This document shows, in pieces, positions 1 through 8,623 of a stretch of DNA of 64,000 bases. Within the stretch, counting starts at the first letter, position 1, and each line of letters begins with the position of its first letter. The DNA lies in contig NZ_FOOT01000001.1 of NCBI RefSeq assembly GCF_900113285.1, positions 1,178,001 through 1,242,000 on the forward strand, read 5' to 3'. The position numbers and the translations under genes were made by a program. The DNA comes from Pontibacter chinhatensis. Lineage in GTDB: Bacteria; Bacteroidota; Bacteroidia; Cytophagales; Hymenobacteraceae. The notes beneath the pieces were generated by a model. It saw only the letters and a program-made list of their open reading frames with translations. It made no database searches and was not told the DNA's origin.

Positions 1-2
1 CA

Positions 3-1124
3 ACCTTCTACAACTATAACCGGCTTATCTCGCTCAACGAAGTGGGCAACAGCCCGGAAATATTCCATCTGAGTGCGCAGGACTTCCATGAGCGCATGCT
101 ATACCGGCAGCGTACCTACCCACACTCCATCAACGCCACCGCCACCCACGACACCAAGCGCGGCGAGGACGCCCGCCTGCGCCTGAACGTGCTGACGGAG
201 CTGGTTGACGAATGGGAACAGAAGGCAAAAGAGTGGATGGAGATCTCGAGAAAGTGTACTTCGGAGCCGGTGGAGAACGATTTATACTTTCTGCTGCAGA
301 CCTTGCTGGGCGTGATGCCGCTGAACGGCGAGGTTGACGAAACCCTGGTGACAAGGGTGCAGGAATACCTGGAAAAAGCGCTGCGGGAGGCCAAAAACAA
401 AACCGACTGGTCGGCGCCGAACGAGAAGTATGAGCAGGCCATGAAGGACTTGGTGCAGCAGTTGCTGATGCAGGACGAGGACTTTATGCACTCCTTTCAG
501 CCGTTCTTCCTGAAAGTGGCGCACTATAGTTGGCTGTACTCGCTTGGCCAGACGCTGCTCAAAATCACCTGTCCCGGCGTGCCGGATGTGTACCAGGGCA
601 CCGAGCTCTGGGACTTGAGCCTGGTAGACCCCGACAACCGCCGCCCTGTGGATTACGACCAGCGCCGCCGCTACCTGCAGGAGCTGCAGCAGGCAGAGGC
701 GCAAAGTATAGAAAAGCTGCACGAGGCGCTGTTGCAACATCCTGAGACCGGTAAAGTGAAGTTATACTTGCTGCACAAAGCCCTCACCACCCGCCGCGAC
801 CTGCAAGCCCTTTACGATAAGGGGGAGTACATTCCGCTGCAGGTGCAGGGGCCAAAGCAGGAGCACGTGCTGGCCTTCGCCCGCCACCACCAGGGGCAGT
901 GGGCGCTGGTGGCCGTTCCACTGTTGTTGGTAAGTCTGGTAGGCAGCCACGAGCAGCCGCTGGGCCAGGAAGTATGGCAGGACACCAGTATAATCCTGCC
1001 GGACAACGCCCCGAAAGTATGGCAGCAGGCACTTGGCAACGGCACTCTAAACGCAACCAATGCCCTGCCAGTAGCGGACGTTCTTAAAACGTTCCCGGTA
1101 GCACTTTTATCTGCCGGTTCTTAA
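3..1124 (+). CDS. treY: Malto-oligosyltrehalose synthase, C-terminal part (5' truncated by window edge)
   Basis: The frame is open from base 3 and the true start lies upstream of the window; about 373 C-terminal residues are present of a family that usually runs to 700-950. The first residues (FYNYNRLISLNEVG) and the block HSINATATHDTKRGEDAR match the conserved late catalytic region of TreY, a GH13 enzyme that isomerises the reducing-end glucose of maltodextrins to a trehalosyl unit. The segment PGVPDVYQGTEL, typical of this family, follows, then PDNRRPVDY. It sits 91 bp before malQ on the same strand, so the two probably belong to one maltodextrin/trehalose cluster. The GTG at base 42 is internal and is not a start. 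Family assignment is confident; the upstream part cannot be judged. Confidence 0.9.
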   Translation, partial: TFYNYNRLISLNEVGNSPEIFHLSAQDFHERMLYRQRTYPHSINATATHDTKRGEDARLRLNVLTELVDEWEQKAKEWMEISRKCTSEPVENDLYFLLQTLLGVMPLNGEVDETLVTRVQEYLEKALREAKNKTDWSAPNEKYEQAMKDLVQQLLMQDEDFMHSFQPFFLKVAHYSWLYSLGQTLLKITCPGVPDVYQGTELWDLSLVDPDNRRPVDYDQRRRYLQELQQAEAQSIEKLHEALLQHPETGKVKLYLLHKALTTRRDLQALYDKGEYIPLQVQGPKQEHVLAFARHHQGQWALVAVPLLLVSLVGSHEQPLGQEVWQDTSIILPDNAPKVWQQALGNGTLNATNALPVADVLKTFPVALLSAGS

Positions 1125-1215
1125 TTGTTAATTATTAGATTTCTAACTTTTTAACTTTCTAACTGAAAAACGCAACATATTGCGTCTCTACAACTCTCTA
1201 ACTCCCAAACTCCCC
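1125..1215. repeat. Simple CTAACTTTCTAACTCC-type spacer repeat with a small palindrome
   Basis: The treY-malQ spacer is built from degenerate copies of TTTCTAACTT and CTAACTCCCAAACTCC. Between them lies ACGCAACATATTGCGT followed by CTCTACA, an imperfect palindrome. The same repeat, on the other strand, fills 60651-60724 and there runs into a coding sequence. It looks like a dispersed intergenic repeat and not a regulatory site. Confidence 0.55.
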
Positions 1216-2724
1216 ATGATTGTACCTCAACGCAGCGCAGGCATTCTGCTTCACATCACCTCCCTTCCCTCCCGCTTCGGCATCGGCGACTTGGGGCCGG
1301 AGGCGTTTAGGTTTGCCGACCAGCTACAGGAGGCGGGGCAACGATACTGGCAGATCCTGCCGCTCAACCCTACCGAGGTTGGTACGGGCAACTCACCCTA
1401 CAGCAGCCACTCGGCCTTTGCCGGAAACCCGCTGCTCATCAGCCCGGAGGAACTGGTGCACGATGGCCTGCTGCACAACAAGGATTTGCAGCACAAAGAG
1501 AAGTCTGACGATGCCCGTGTGGACTTTGAGCAAGTGACAAAGTATAAACTGAAGCTATTGCGCAAGGCCTACCAGAACTTTAGCGAGGAACTACCGGACG
1601 TGCTCTGGAAAGATTTTACCAGTTTTCAGAAGGAGCAGAAGCGGTGGCTCCAGGATTACGCACATTTTGTCGCCTTCAGGCATCATTTCAAAAACAAGAG
1701 CTGGACAGAGTGGCCCGAAGAGATAAAGTGGCGCGACGGGCAGGCTGTGGAGCAGCTGGCCGAAAAGCTGCGCGAGCAGGTGGAGTATGAGATGTTTCTG
1801 CAGTTCCTGTTCTATCGCCAGTGGCAGCGGCTGAAGGAGTACTGCCTCAGCAAAGGCATCCTTTTCTTTGGCGACATGCCCTTTTACGTGAGCCACGACA
1901 GCGCTGACGTTTGGAGCCACCCCAGTATTTTTAAGCTCGACCGTGATGGCAAACCCACTGCTGTATCCGGAGTGCCGCCGGATTATTTCAGTGAGACAGG
2001 GCAGCTATGGGGCACACCGGTGTTCGATTGGCAGGCGCTGAAGGAGCAGGATTTTGCCTGGTGGCTGCACCGCATCGAGCACAACCTGCGTCTGTTCGGC
2101 CTGCTCCGCCTCGACCATTTCCGCGCCTTTTCGGCTTACTGGGAAGTGCCCGCCGGTGAGGAAACTGCCATCAACGGCAAATGGGTGAAAACGCCCGGCG
2201 CGCCGCTGCTCAAGCTGTTGCAGCAACAGTTCAAGGAGTTACCCATCGTAGCCGAGGATTTGGGCGAGATAGACCAGCCCGTGCGTGACCTGATGACCAA
2301 GTTTAAGCTGCCGGGCATGCGCGTGCTCTTGTTCGCTTTCGGCGAGGACCTGCCGCAAAGCCTCTACGCCCCGCATAACCACACCCAAAACAGTATCGTG
2401 TACACCGGCACCCACGACAACAACACCGCGCGCGGCTGGTACGACAAGGACGCCTCCCGCGACGACAAACGTCGCCTGCGTGCCTACAGCACCCACCGCG
2501 TAAACCAAGCTAACGTGCACACTATTCTGAACTGGCTTGCGTATAGCTCGGTCTCGCAACTGGCCGTGCTGCCCCTACAGGACGTGCTGGGCCTGGGCCA
2601 CGAGCACATCATGAACAAGCCCTCCACCGGCAACGGCAACTGGGAGTGGCGCCTGCAACCCCAGCAATTCACCCAAGCCCACATACAGGAGCTGAGGGAT
2701 TTGGCTGTAAGGTATGGCCGCTAG
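1216..2724 (+). CDS. malQ: 4-alpha-glucanotransferase (amylomaltase)
   Basis: A 502-residue GH77 enzyme that transfers alpha-1,4-glucan segments between maltodextrins. The N-terminus shows ILLHITSLPSRFGIGDLG and then LPLNPTEVGTGNSPY, both family hallmarks. The nucleophile Asp lies in LLRLDHFRAF, the acid/base Glu in VAEDLGEI and the transition-state Asp in YTGTHDNNT, so all catalytic residues are present. Length equals the usual bacterial 500-residue form without an extra N-terminal domain. I take the ATG at 1216; an upstream in-frame TTG at 1180 would add twelve poor residues derived from the repeat. It follows treY and is closed by a hairpin terminator at 2748. Cytoplasmic. Confidence 0.95.
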   Translation: MIVPQRSAGILLHITSLPSRFGIGDLGPEAFRFADQLQEAGQRYWQILPLNPTEVGTGNSPYSSHSAFAGNPLLISPEELVHDGLLHNKDLQHKEKSDDARVDFEQVTKYKLKLLRKAYQNFSEELPDVLWKDFTSFQKEQKRWLQDYAHFVAFRHHFKNKSWTEWPEEIKWRDGQAVEQLAEKLREQVEYEMFLQFLFYRQWQRLKEYCLSKGILFFGDMPFYVSHDSADVWSHPSIFKLDRDGKPTAVSGVPPDYFSETGQLWGTPVFDWQALKEQDFAWWLHRIEHNLRLFGLLRLDHFRAFSAYWEVPAGEETAINGKWVKTPGAPLLKLLQQQFKELPIVAEDLGEIDQPVRDLMTKFKLPGMRVLLFAFGEDLPQSLYAPHNHTQNSIVYTGTHDNNTARGWYDKDASRDDKRRLRAYSTHRVNQANVHTILNWLAYSSVSQLAVLPLQDVLGLGHEHIMNKPSTGNGNWEWRLQPQQFTQAHIQELRDLAVRYGR

Positions 2725-2747
2725 CAGGAACCGGAGGAAGATGAAAC

Positions 2748-2780
2748 GAAAGAAGTATAGCTGAGGCTATACTTCTTTTA
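2748..2780. terminator. Intrinsic terminator after malQ
   Basis: AAAGAAGTATAGC, loop TGAG, then GCTATACTTCTTTT. The stem is formed by an inverted pair of the AAGTATA word that is over-represented across the window. Confidence 0.8.
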
Positions 2781-2910
2781 TGACTGCAGGAATTATGTTA
2801 CCTTGGTTAAAAGACTATGTTTAATAAAAAGTTATAGTTAGGTCACCTCCGCATATAATACTGATAACCCGAATAGACTTCTGTTTAGCTGCTAGTTGGC
2901 GTAAATAATA

Positions 2911-3213
2911 ATGGATAGAATAAAAAAATCGTTTTTCAGAGCATTCGCCTACGTTGGTTTAGGGACCCTGTCAGTTTTGTCTGTTTACCCTGCTGACCCA
3001 TTGTATGGTGGATGGTCATTATGGGGGCTATTGGCCACTTTTCCAGTAACTATTATCAGCTTTGGGTACAGGTATGCAGAAAGTAAAAACATTTATCCTG
3101 TCTTAGGCATTCAATCCATAATGTTGCTTATCACTTGGTTCGTAGTATATCTAATGCGCGCAAAGAATACATCAAGTGAAAGTAAAGCTAAGAAAAGCAA
3201 CGCTATGGAATAG
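2911..3213 (+). CDS. Small membrane protein of unknown function
   Basis: A 100-residue protein with three likely membrane segments (about residues 10-28, 35-52 and 66-84, the last around LGIQSIMLLITWFVVYLM) and a charged, lysine-rich C-terminus. I do not recognise the family. Base composition is lower in GC than treY/malQ and the codon use is less biased. It is flanked by short palindromic spacers like those after the next two genes, which suggests a gene-cassette-like origin. The ATG at 2911 follows a TAGTTGGCG spacer end. Confidence 0.6.
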   Translation: MDRIKKSFFRAFAYVGLGTLSVLSVYPADPLYGGWSLWGLLATFPVTIISFGYRYAESKNIYPVLGIQSIMLLITWFVVYLMRAKNTSSESKAKKSNAME

Positions 3214-3238
3214 CTACTGTTGAACAGAGAACTACTTA

Positions 3239-3306
3239 AGCCAACACAGCACATGAGCCAAGCTGCGGCTTCGCCTGGCTCACCTCATGTACCAGCCCGT
3301 TATACT
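3239..3306 (+). other. attC-like palindrome (a)
   Basis: An imperfect hairpin starting AAGCCAACA, with stem CATGAGCCA/TGGCTCACCTCATG and tip AGCTGCGGCTTCGCC, ending CCCGTTATAC just before the next gene. The outer AAC...GTT boxes and the GGCTGCG-like tip resemble degenerate integron attC sites. No integrase is in the window, so this is tentative. Confidence 0.4.
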
Positions 3307-3317
3307 TTACTTAATTT

Positions 3318-3887
3318 ATGAAGAAACCTGTAGTGATGTTGTTCATATTAGCATTCCTTGTTGTATCAAATCAAGGGTACGCATGCAAATGCCCCGACCA
3401 GAGTATCGACAGGGAAGTAGACAAGGCATATGACATAGTTGTAGGTAAGGTAACATCAGAAAAGTCTGAATGGGTGACTTGCAGTTACCCTGAAGGAAAT
3501 AATGATTATGAGTTTACAACAAGCTACCTCTATACCATACAAACTGATTTTTCCTACAAAGGGAATCTCAGTGGCACACAGGTAATTCAAGGCGGGAAAG
3601 GACAAGGTGACTGCGGAGAAATATTCGAAGTAGGAAAAGAGTATTTGATTGTTGTACATAAGTGCGACAAAGGATTGTACACTTACTTATGCAGCGACAA
3701 TGCTGTAATCGCAGAAGCATCTTCTCAAGTAAGTTTTTTAAACACCTATTTTGGTGAAAACTATGAAATAGAAAGCAAAGGTGACAACGAAAAGGTGTTA
3801 TTGATAGCTGTTGTAGCCATTCTTGCCTTGGCTTTAATAGTTTTTGGTTTCTACATGAGTCATTTTAGAAGAAAAAGCATAGTATAA
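3318..3887 (+). CDS. Secreted, membrane-anchored protein with TIMP/NTR-like N-terminus
   Basis: A 189-residue protein. An N-terminal signal peptide (MKKPVVMLFILAFLVV) runs to about residue 22 and ends before ACKCPD, so the mature chain would start near a Cys-x-Cys-x-Pro-like motif as in TIMP/netrin-module (NTR) proteins. Further cysteines (VTCSYP, GDCGEIF, HKCDKG, YLCSD) could pair, and the block EYLIVVHKC fits the NTR beta-barrel pattern. A C-terminal hydrophobic helix (about 159-180) is followed by FRRKSIV, giving a membrane anchor with a short cytoplasmic tail. Role unknown. It sits between two attC-like palindromes. The NTR call is inference from motif spacing. Confidence 0.6.
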   Translation: MKKPVVMLFILAFLVVSNQGYACKCPDQSIDREVDKAYDIVVGKVTSEKSEWVTCSYPEGNNDYEFTTSYLYTIQTDFSYKGNLSGTQVIQGGKGQGDCGEIFEVGKEYLIVVHKCDKGLYTYLCSDNAVIAEASSQVSFLNTYFGENYEIESKGDNEKVLLIAVVAILALALIVFGFYMSHFRRKSIV

Positions 3888-3947
3888 CACGGCACAGGTT
3901 CCAAACTCGGCTGCGCCTCGTTCGCCGCCTAAACTAATTCGTTACCC
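3884..3947 (+). other. attC-like palindrome (b)
   Basis: Begins TATAACACGG, overlapping the stop codon of the preceding gene, and ends ATTCGTTACC. The centre CTCGGCTGCGCCTCGTTCG is close to the sequence beside the IS110 element at 23.9 kb (GAACGAGCCGCAGCCGAAG on the + strand). It has the layout of a short attC site but weak core boxes. Confidence 0.4.
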
Positions 3948-3966
3948 CACACCAGCCTTTTAAAGT

Positions 3967-4434
3967 ATGATTTATAAGATTGACGTAGCAGATCTGGAAA
4001 GTATAAATCATTTGATTTTTGATGCGAATGCTCAGTTCGAGGATCTTCAGGGCTTAAGTATAGAAAAGCCCATAGCCATTGAGATAGAAAGACGATGCTT
4101 TGAAAGGGTGAAAAGGAAGAAGTTCCTGTTTTGGACCAGCACCAGCTTTGGCGGCAAAACCTCCGTCATCAGGTTATCAGGGGTTAGTAAAATAGAGTTA
4201 GAAGGTATAGACGAGAGGTTCAGAGACAATCATTTTATAAACGAAATCACCTATGATCCCTCTGATAATATCCTTGCACTAAATACAGCTTTTGGCTTGT
4301 CTATCAAATTTACCGTCAGCGAGGATTTTCGGGGAGAGTTAGTTGATTTAAAGGATAGCAGCTTCGGCGCCGGGACGCTGTTTGGCTCAAAAGGCTTCAC
4401 TGAAGAAGAGTGGGAAGCCTTCAGAAAGAACTAA
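3967..4434 (+). CDS. Hypothetical protein, 155 aa
   Basis: A soluble, acidic protein without signal peptide or membrane segment, rich in predicted beta-strand (IEIERRCFERVKRKKFLFW, then TSVIRLSGVSKIEL). I do not recognise the family. It is the third small orphan gene in a row, each preceded by a short palindromic spacer, and has two AAGTATA words early in the frame. The stop at 4434 is 114 bp before the dienelactone hydrolase gene. Start at ATG 3967, directly after the spacer. Confidence 0.55.
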   Translation: MIYKIDVADLESINHLIFDANAQFEDLQGLSIEKPIAIEIERRCFERVKRKKFLFWTSTSFGGKTSVIRLSGVSKIELEGIDERFRDNHFINEITYDPSDNILALNTAFGLSIKFTVSEDFRGELVDLKDSSFGAGTLFGSKGFTEEEWEAFRKN

Positions 4435-4548
4435 ACCTTATGCCACGACTGCTTTTGGCTCATCGGATTTTACAATGCTGTTGTTTTTGACTAACTTATA
4501 AACTACTCTTCTCAACCCAACATCATAAGTATATAAAACCCAACCACC

Positions 4549-5436
4549 ATGGACGAAATCATAAAAGAAGACATCAAACAGGAAGTATTTGACCTCTACG
4601 ATGACTACGCGCACAACCGTATCAACCGCCGCGACTTTGTGCAGAAGCTTTCCGTTTATGCCGTTGGTGGCCTGACCGTGACCTCCCTGATGAGCTTTCT
4701 GATGCCCGATTACCAAGGCGCCATACAGATAAAATCGGGAGACCCACGCATCAAATCAGAATACATCTATTACCAGTCGCCAAACGGTGGCGGCAAGATA
4801 AAGGCCCTGCTGTCGATGCCCGCCAGCGGCAAGAAAAAGCTGGGCGGTATCGTGGTAGTGCACGAAAACCGGGGTCTGAACCCGCACATCGAGGATGTAG
4901 CCCGAAGAGCCGCTCTGGCAGGCTTTGTTTCCATTGCCCCGGATGCCCTCTCCCCGCTCGGCGGCTACCCCGGTAACGACGACGAGGGCCGCGAGCTGCA
5001 AAGCAAACGCGACCGGAACGAGATGCTGGAGGATTTCATTGCCGCTTACGATTACCTGAAAAATTATACTATCTGCAACGGCAAGGTAGGTGTGGTGGGC
5101 TTCTGTTTCGGAGGCTGGATTTCGAACATGATGGCCGTGCGCATTCCGGATTTGGCAGCGGCTGTGCCTTTTTACGGTGGTCAGGCTCCCACCGAGGATG
5201 TCCCGAAAATTAAGGCGCCCCTGCTGCTGCACTACGCCGAGCACGACGAGCGCGTGAATGCCGGCTGGCCGGAGTATGAAAAAGCCCTGAAAGAGCACGG
5301 CAAAACGTATAAAGCCTACTTCTACCCCAACACCAACCACGGCTTCCACAACGACACCACTCCGCGCTACGACAAAGAGGCAGCCGAGCTGGCCTGGACA
5401 CGCACCATCGATTTCTTTAAGAAGGAGCTGAGGTAA
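4549..5436 (+). CDS. Dienelactone hydrolase family protein with twin-arginine-like N-terminus
   Basis: A 295-residue alpha/beta hydrolase. An N-terminal stretch [19 protein letters not shown] (about 24-42) resembles a Tat signal, and the hydrophobic segment follows, so the enzyme may be exported or membrane-attached. The DLH domain shows [16 protein letters not shown], the nucleophile elbow GFCFGG (Cys in place of Ser, as in true DLHs), Asp in YAEHDERV and His in NTNHGFHND. It resembles the YghX-type subgroup with the longer N-terminus. Substrate unknown; the family hydrolyses dienelactones and other small esters. It stands alone, ended by the hairpin at 5506. Confidence 0.85.
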   Translation: MDEIIKEDIKQEVFDLYDDYAHNRINRRDFVQKLSVYAVGGLTVTSLMSFLMPDYQGAIQIKSGDPRIKSEYIYYQSPNGGGKIKALLSMPASGKKKLGGIVVVHENRGLNPHIEDVARRAALAGFVSIAPDALSPLGGYPGNDDEGRELQSKRDRNEMLEDFIAAYDYLKNYTICNGKVGVVGFCFGGWISNMMAVRIPDLAAAVPFYGGQAPTEDVPKIKAPLLLHYAEHDERVNAGWPEYEKALKEHGKTYKAYFYPNTNHGFHNDTTPRYDKEAAELAWTRTIDFFKKELR

Positions 5437-5505
5437 GTATAGCTGAACAGTTTCCTACTAGCAGGACTCCAGGCCTTCCCTATTGTATTTTATACTTTCT
5501 TAAAG

Positions 5506-5556
5506 CAAAAAGCCGTGGCCGGTAAACCCCAGGGAATACCAGCCACGGCTTTTTCT
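5506..5556. terminator. Bidirectional-looking terminator
   Basis: AAAAAGCCGTGGCCGGT pairs with ACCAGCCACGGCTTTTTC, with one mismatch, giving a GC-rich stem flanked by an A-run and a T-run. Confidence 0.85.
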
Positions 5557-5701
5557 CTTAATGTATATTTTCAGGAGAAGCTATACTTTACCGGAAGTTT
5601 AACCTGCTTACATACTGTTGGTTATATCCGGGCAAAAGCTTATATTAGTATCAAAGCATGGTAACAAACGATTTTACCCCTACCCTCTAACCCTTAAAAC
5701 T

Positions 5702-6268
5702 ATGGCACAGCAAAGCATACAGACAGCTCTTGGATCTAAGGCACACAATTTTGCCCTGGTGGATATGGTTTCTGATAAAATCGTGACGCTGCAGGATGTG
5801 GCCTCGCCCAAGGCTACGGTTATCATGTTTATCTGTAACCACTGTCCTTACGTTAAGCACATTCTGCCGACACTGGTGCCACTAGCCGCTAAGTATAAAA
5901 GCCAGGGTGTAAACTTTGTCGCCATCAATGCCAACGATGTTGCTGTTTCGCCGGAAGACGGACCGGAGCAGATGAAGGAGCTGGCCCGAGAGATGCAGTT
6001 CCCCTTCCCCTACCTCAACGACCAGACGCAGCAGATTGCGCGCAACTACCAGGCTGAATGTACTCCTGAGTTTTTCGTGTATGATGGCAGCCTGCGCCTA
6101 GCTTACCACGGGCAGTTTGACGGCTCCCGCCCCAGCAACAACATACCTGTTACAGGCGAGGGCCTGAGTCAGGCGCTGGATGCCTTGCTGGCAGGCAAAC
6201 CTGTGGCTGAGGAGCAGCACCCAAGTATCGGCTGCGGCATTAAGTGGCGGGCTCCGAACCCGGCGTAG
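5702..6268 (+). CDS. Thioredoxin-like / peroxiredoxin-like (TlpA-AhpC fold) protein
   Basis: A 188-residue protein in the AhpC/TSA-redoxin superfamily. The redox motif is CNHC in FICNHCPYVKH (about residues 43-46), a variant seen in a Bacteroidota/Proteobacteria group annotated as thioredoxin family protein. The partner region NDQTQQIARNYQAECTPEFF contains the cis-Pro loop (TPEFF). No signal peptide, so cytoplasmic. I chose ATG 5702; an upstream in-frame TTG at 5618 would add 28 residues with no similarity. The 3' end overlaps the convergent L,D-transpeptidase gene by 29 bp, so there is no terminator between them. Substrate unknown. Confidence 0.85.
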   Translation: MAQQSIQTALGSKAHNFALVDMVSDKIVTLQDVASPKATVIMFICNHCPYVKHILPTLVPLAAKYKSQGVNFVAINANDVAVSPEDGPEQMKELAREMQFPFPYLNDQTQQIARNYQAECTPEFFVYDGSLRLAYHGQFDGSRPSNNIPVTGEGLSQALDALLAGKPVAEEQHPSIGCGIKWRAPNPA

Positions 6269-7085
6269 GCGGTATATCCCGCTTATTTTCGTGCACCAGC
6301 TCGGTCATGGCCGAAACGTGGTCCAGGTACTGCGAAGTATAGGCATTGTTCTCGGCGTGTATGTACATAGTAGTGCCTCCTTTTACAGCCCCGATGATTG
6401 CCTCATGATCCTCCATCGGGATGGCAGGGCAACCCAGGCTCCTGCCCAACCGGCCTGCCTGTTCGATAAAAGCCTCTGAGGCATACTCGGCGCCATGCAT
6501 CACGATGCAGCGCTCCCTGGCGTTGGTGTTGTAGCCTTCGTCCATGCCGTTTAGCCGCAGCGAAAGGCCATGCTTGCCGTAGTAGATGTCCTCGGTCACG
6601 TAAAAGCCAATGCTGCTCATAAACGACTTGTTCTCGTTAGAGAAATCCGTTGCAAACTCCTGCCCGGAGTTCCGGCCGTGCGAAACATAGGTATTGAACA
6701 GCAGCTCCTTCTTCTCCACATCAATCACCCAAAGCCGCTTCTCATTTGACGACTTGGTAAAATCCACAATGGTGATGTATGGTTTGTCTGATACCTCGTT
6801 GTTATGGCGCATGTTGTAAAAACCAGTGAGCGCCTTGTTAAACACTTCGAACCGCATTCCGGCCTCCTGCAAGCCCATGGTACTGTACAGGTTATAGGCC
6901 ACCTGGTTAAAGTGCATCAGCCTGATATTCGTCATCTTACGTTTCAGGGTGGCAGCATCCGGGTGGGGCATGGCAGTGCCCTGATTCGCGGGTGTTGCCA
7001 GCGGCGAAAGTATAAGTGGCGCAAACAGGGGCAGCATTTTGCGGCTCAGTCTGCGGCGCATGTATCTCCATCTCGGCTTTCTCAT
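6240..7085 (-). CDS. Murein L,D-transpeptidase catalytic domain family protein
   Basis: A 281-residue secreted protein. The N-terminus has arginines then a hydrophobic segment (MLPLFAPLILSPLA), consistent with export. The catalytic part carries VSHGRNSGQEFATDFSN, then IVMHGAEYASEAF and SLGCPAIP. The HG...SxGCPA pattern with a Cys nucleophile marks the YkuD-like murein L,D-transpeptidase group. Predicted role is peptidoglycan cross-linking or remodelling in the periplasm. It lies tail to tail with the thioredoxin-like gene (29 bp overlap). Upstream, head to head, is an M23 peptidase lipoprotein, so two cell-wall enzymes may share a control region at 7086-7264. Several ATG codons are possible within the first 17 residues. 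Confidence 0.85.
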   Translation of the reverse strand: MRKPRWRYMRRRLSRKMLPLFAPLILSPLATPANQGTAMPHPDAATLKRKMTNIRLMHFNQVAYNLYSTMGLQEAGMRFEVFNKALTGFYNMRHNNEVSDKPYITIVDFTKSSNEKRLWVIDVEKKELLFNTYVSHGRNSGQEFATDFSNENKSFMSSIGFYVTEDIYYGKHGLSLRLNGMDEGYNTNARERCIVMHGAEYASEAFIEQAGRLGRSLGCPAIPMEDHEAIIGAVKGGTTMYIHAENNAYTSQYLDHVSAMTELVHENKRDIPPTPGSEPAT

Positions 7086-7264
7086 ATCTCCACAATTTTA
7101 TACTTATTGGTTTTACGGGATGGCTCCGGCACGGTTTAACATATGGCATATGCACCACGTTATACTTATCTCCCACAAGCAACTATATCACAGCAGTTTA
7201 TTCTTTTAAAGGCACCATTTTTGCCTGTATCCGTGTTACTTATACTCAGTTTAACATTCTCTAC

Positions 7265-8623
7265 ATGTATCGAAACAGACGCAGCTTTACAAGCGCCCTA
7301 TTTTATACTTTTCTGATTTTTATACTTGCCAGCTGTAGCCAGCAGCAGACCTTGCGCGGTGTGTTTAAAAACCAGACGCCACACGAGAAATACGCAGCCA
7401 AACTAAAGGTTGCTAACCTGCACGAAACGGCCCTGGGGCAACAGTGGCTACAGGCCAGCGAGCAGGCGCTGCAGGACTCCATTACCATCACCTTGCCTTT
7501 TAAGGAAACAGGCTATTTTGCCGCCGACAAGCCCCGGGCACTGGGGTACCGCATACCAGCCCAGCGTGGCCAGCGCCTTATCGTGAACCTGGAAGTACAG
7601 GCCCGGGAGCAGCTACAGGTATTTATGGATTTGTTTGAGACGGAGGGAGGAAAGCCTGAGCATGTGGCTGCCGCCGATACGGCTGCCAGGACCCTGGCTT
7701 ATGAGGTGGAGGAAAACCAGCAGCATATCCTGCGGGTGCAGCCGGAGCTGCTGCGAAGCGGCCAGTATACCGTTACCATACAGGCAGAGCCCATACTTGC
7801 TTTTCCGGTTGCCGGCAAGAGCAGCCGCCACATAGCCAGCATCTGGGGCGACCCGCGCGACGCCGGTGCCCGCAGCCACGAAGGGATTGACGTGTTTGCC
7901 AAACGCGGCACGCCAGCCGTTGCCGCCTCAGACGGTATCGTGCGGCAGGTAGGCACCTCGCCTCGCGGCGGTAAGGTTGTATGGCTCACCGACCTTAACC
8001 GAAGGCAAAGTTTATACTATGCCCACCTCGACAGCCAGCTGGTGCAGGTGGGGCAGCAAGTAAAGGCCGGCGACACTTTGGGACTGATTGGCAATACCGG
8101 TAATGCCCGCACCACTGGTCCGCATTTGCACTTCGGGATTTACCGCTACGGCCGTGGCGCCACAAACCCTTACCCTTACGTGCACCAACCTACTGCACCC
8201 GTGCCGGCAGTTAAGATTAACGCCGAGCTGGTAGGCAACTGGGTACGGGTACGAAGCCGGAATGCCAATGTGCGGCTACAGCCAGGCTCCGCATCGGGCG
8301 TGTACCGCACGCTGCCACAGCACACGCCACTGCAGGTTACAGGCGGCACCTCCAGTTGGTACCGGGTGGCCCTGCCTGATGGAAAGGAGGCTTACATAGC
8401 CAGCAGTGTCGTAGAGCCAGCCAACCAGCCGGTAACCTACAAAAAGCTCGCCTCCGAAACCGATTTACTGGATCAGGCACACCCGCAGGCCGCCGCGAAA
8501 GACAGTTTGCCCGCCGGCGTAAGTATTGCCATACTTGGCAGCTACCAGGGCTTCGACCTTGTTCGAAATGAAGCCGGGGAATTGGGCTGGATTAACCCGC
8601 AACAGACGGTGAGTTTACGGTAG
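7265..8623 (+). CDS. M23 family metallopeptidase lipoprotein with SH3 domain
   Basis: A 452-residue protein. The signal peptide ends in a lipobox-like LASC (Cys about residue 21), so an outer-membrane or periplasmic lipoprotein is expected. A beta-rich region of roughly 180 residues precedes the LytM/M23 zinc-peptidase domain, where HEGID (about 204-208) and HLHFG (about 286) supply the metal ligands. A bacterial SH3-like domain (about 323-385, WVRVRSRNANVRLQPG) and a second short SH3-like segment follow, likely binding peptidoglycan. Expected activity is cleavage of murein peptide cross-links. I chose ATG 7265 because the lipobox follows it; the longer open frame upstream is poorly coding. 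Divergent from the L,D-transpeptidase. Confidence 0.9.
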   Translation: MYRNRRSFTSALFYTFLIFILASCSQQQTLRGVFKNQTPHEKYAAKLKVANLHETALGQQWLQASEQALQDSITITLPFKETGYFAADKPRALGYRIPAQRGQRLIVNLEVQAREQLQVFMDLFETEGGKPEHVAAADTAARTLAYEVEENQQHILRVQPELLRSGQYTVTIQAEPILAFPVAGKSSRHIASIWGDPRDAGARSHEGIDVFAKRGTPAVAASDGIVRQVGTSPRGGKVVWLTDLNRRQSLYYAHLDSQLVQVGQQVKAGDTLGLIGNTGNARTTGPHLHFGIYRYGRGATNPYPYVHQPTAPVPAVKINAELVGNWVRVRSRNANVRLQPGSASGVYRTLPQHTPLQVTGGTSSWYRVALPDGKEAYIASSVVEPANQPVTYKKLASETDLLDQAHPQAAAKDSLPAGVSIAILGSYQGFDLVRNEAGELGWINPQQTVSLR

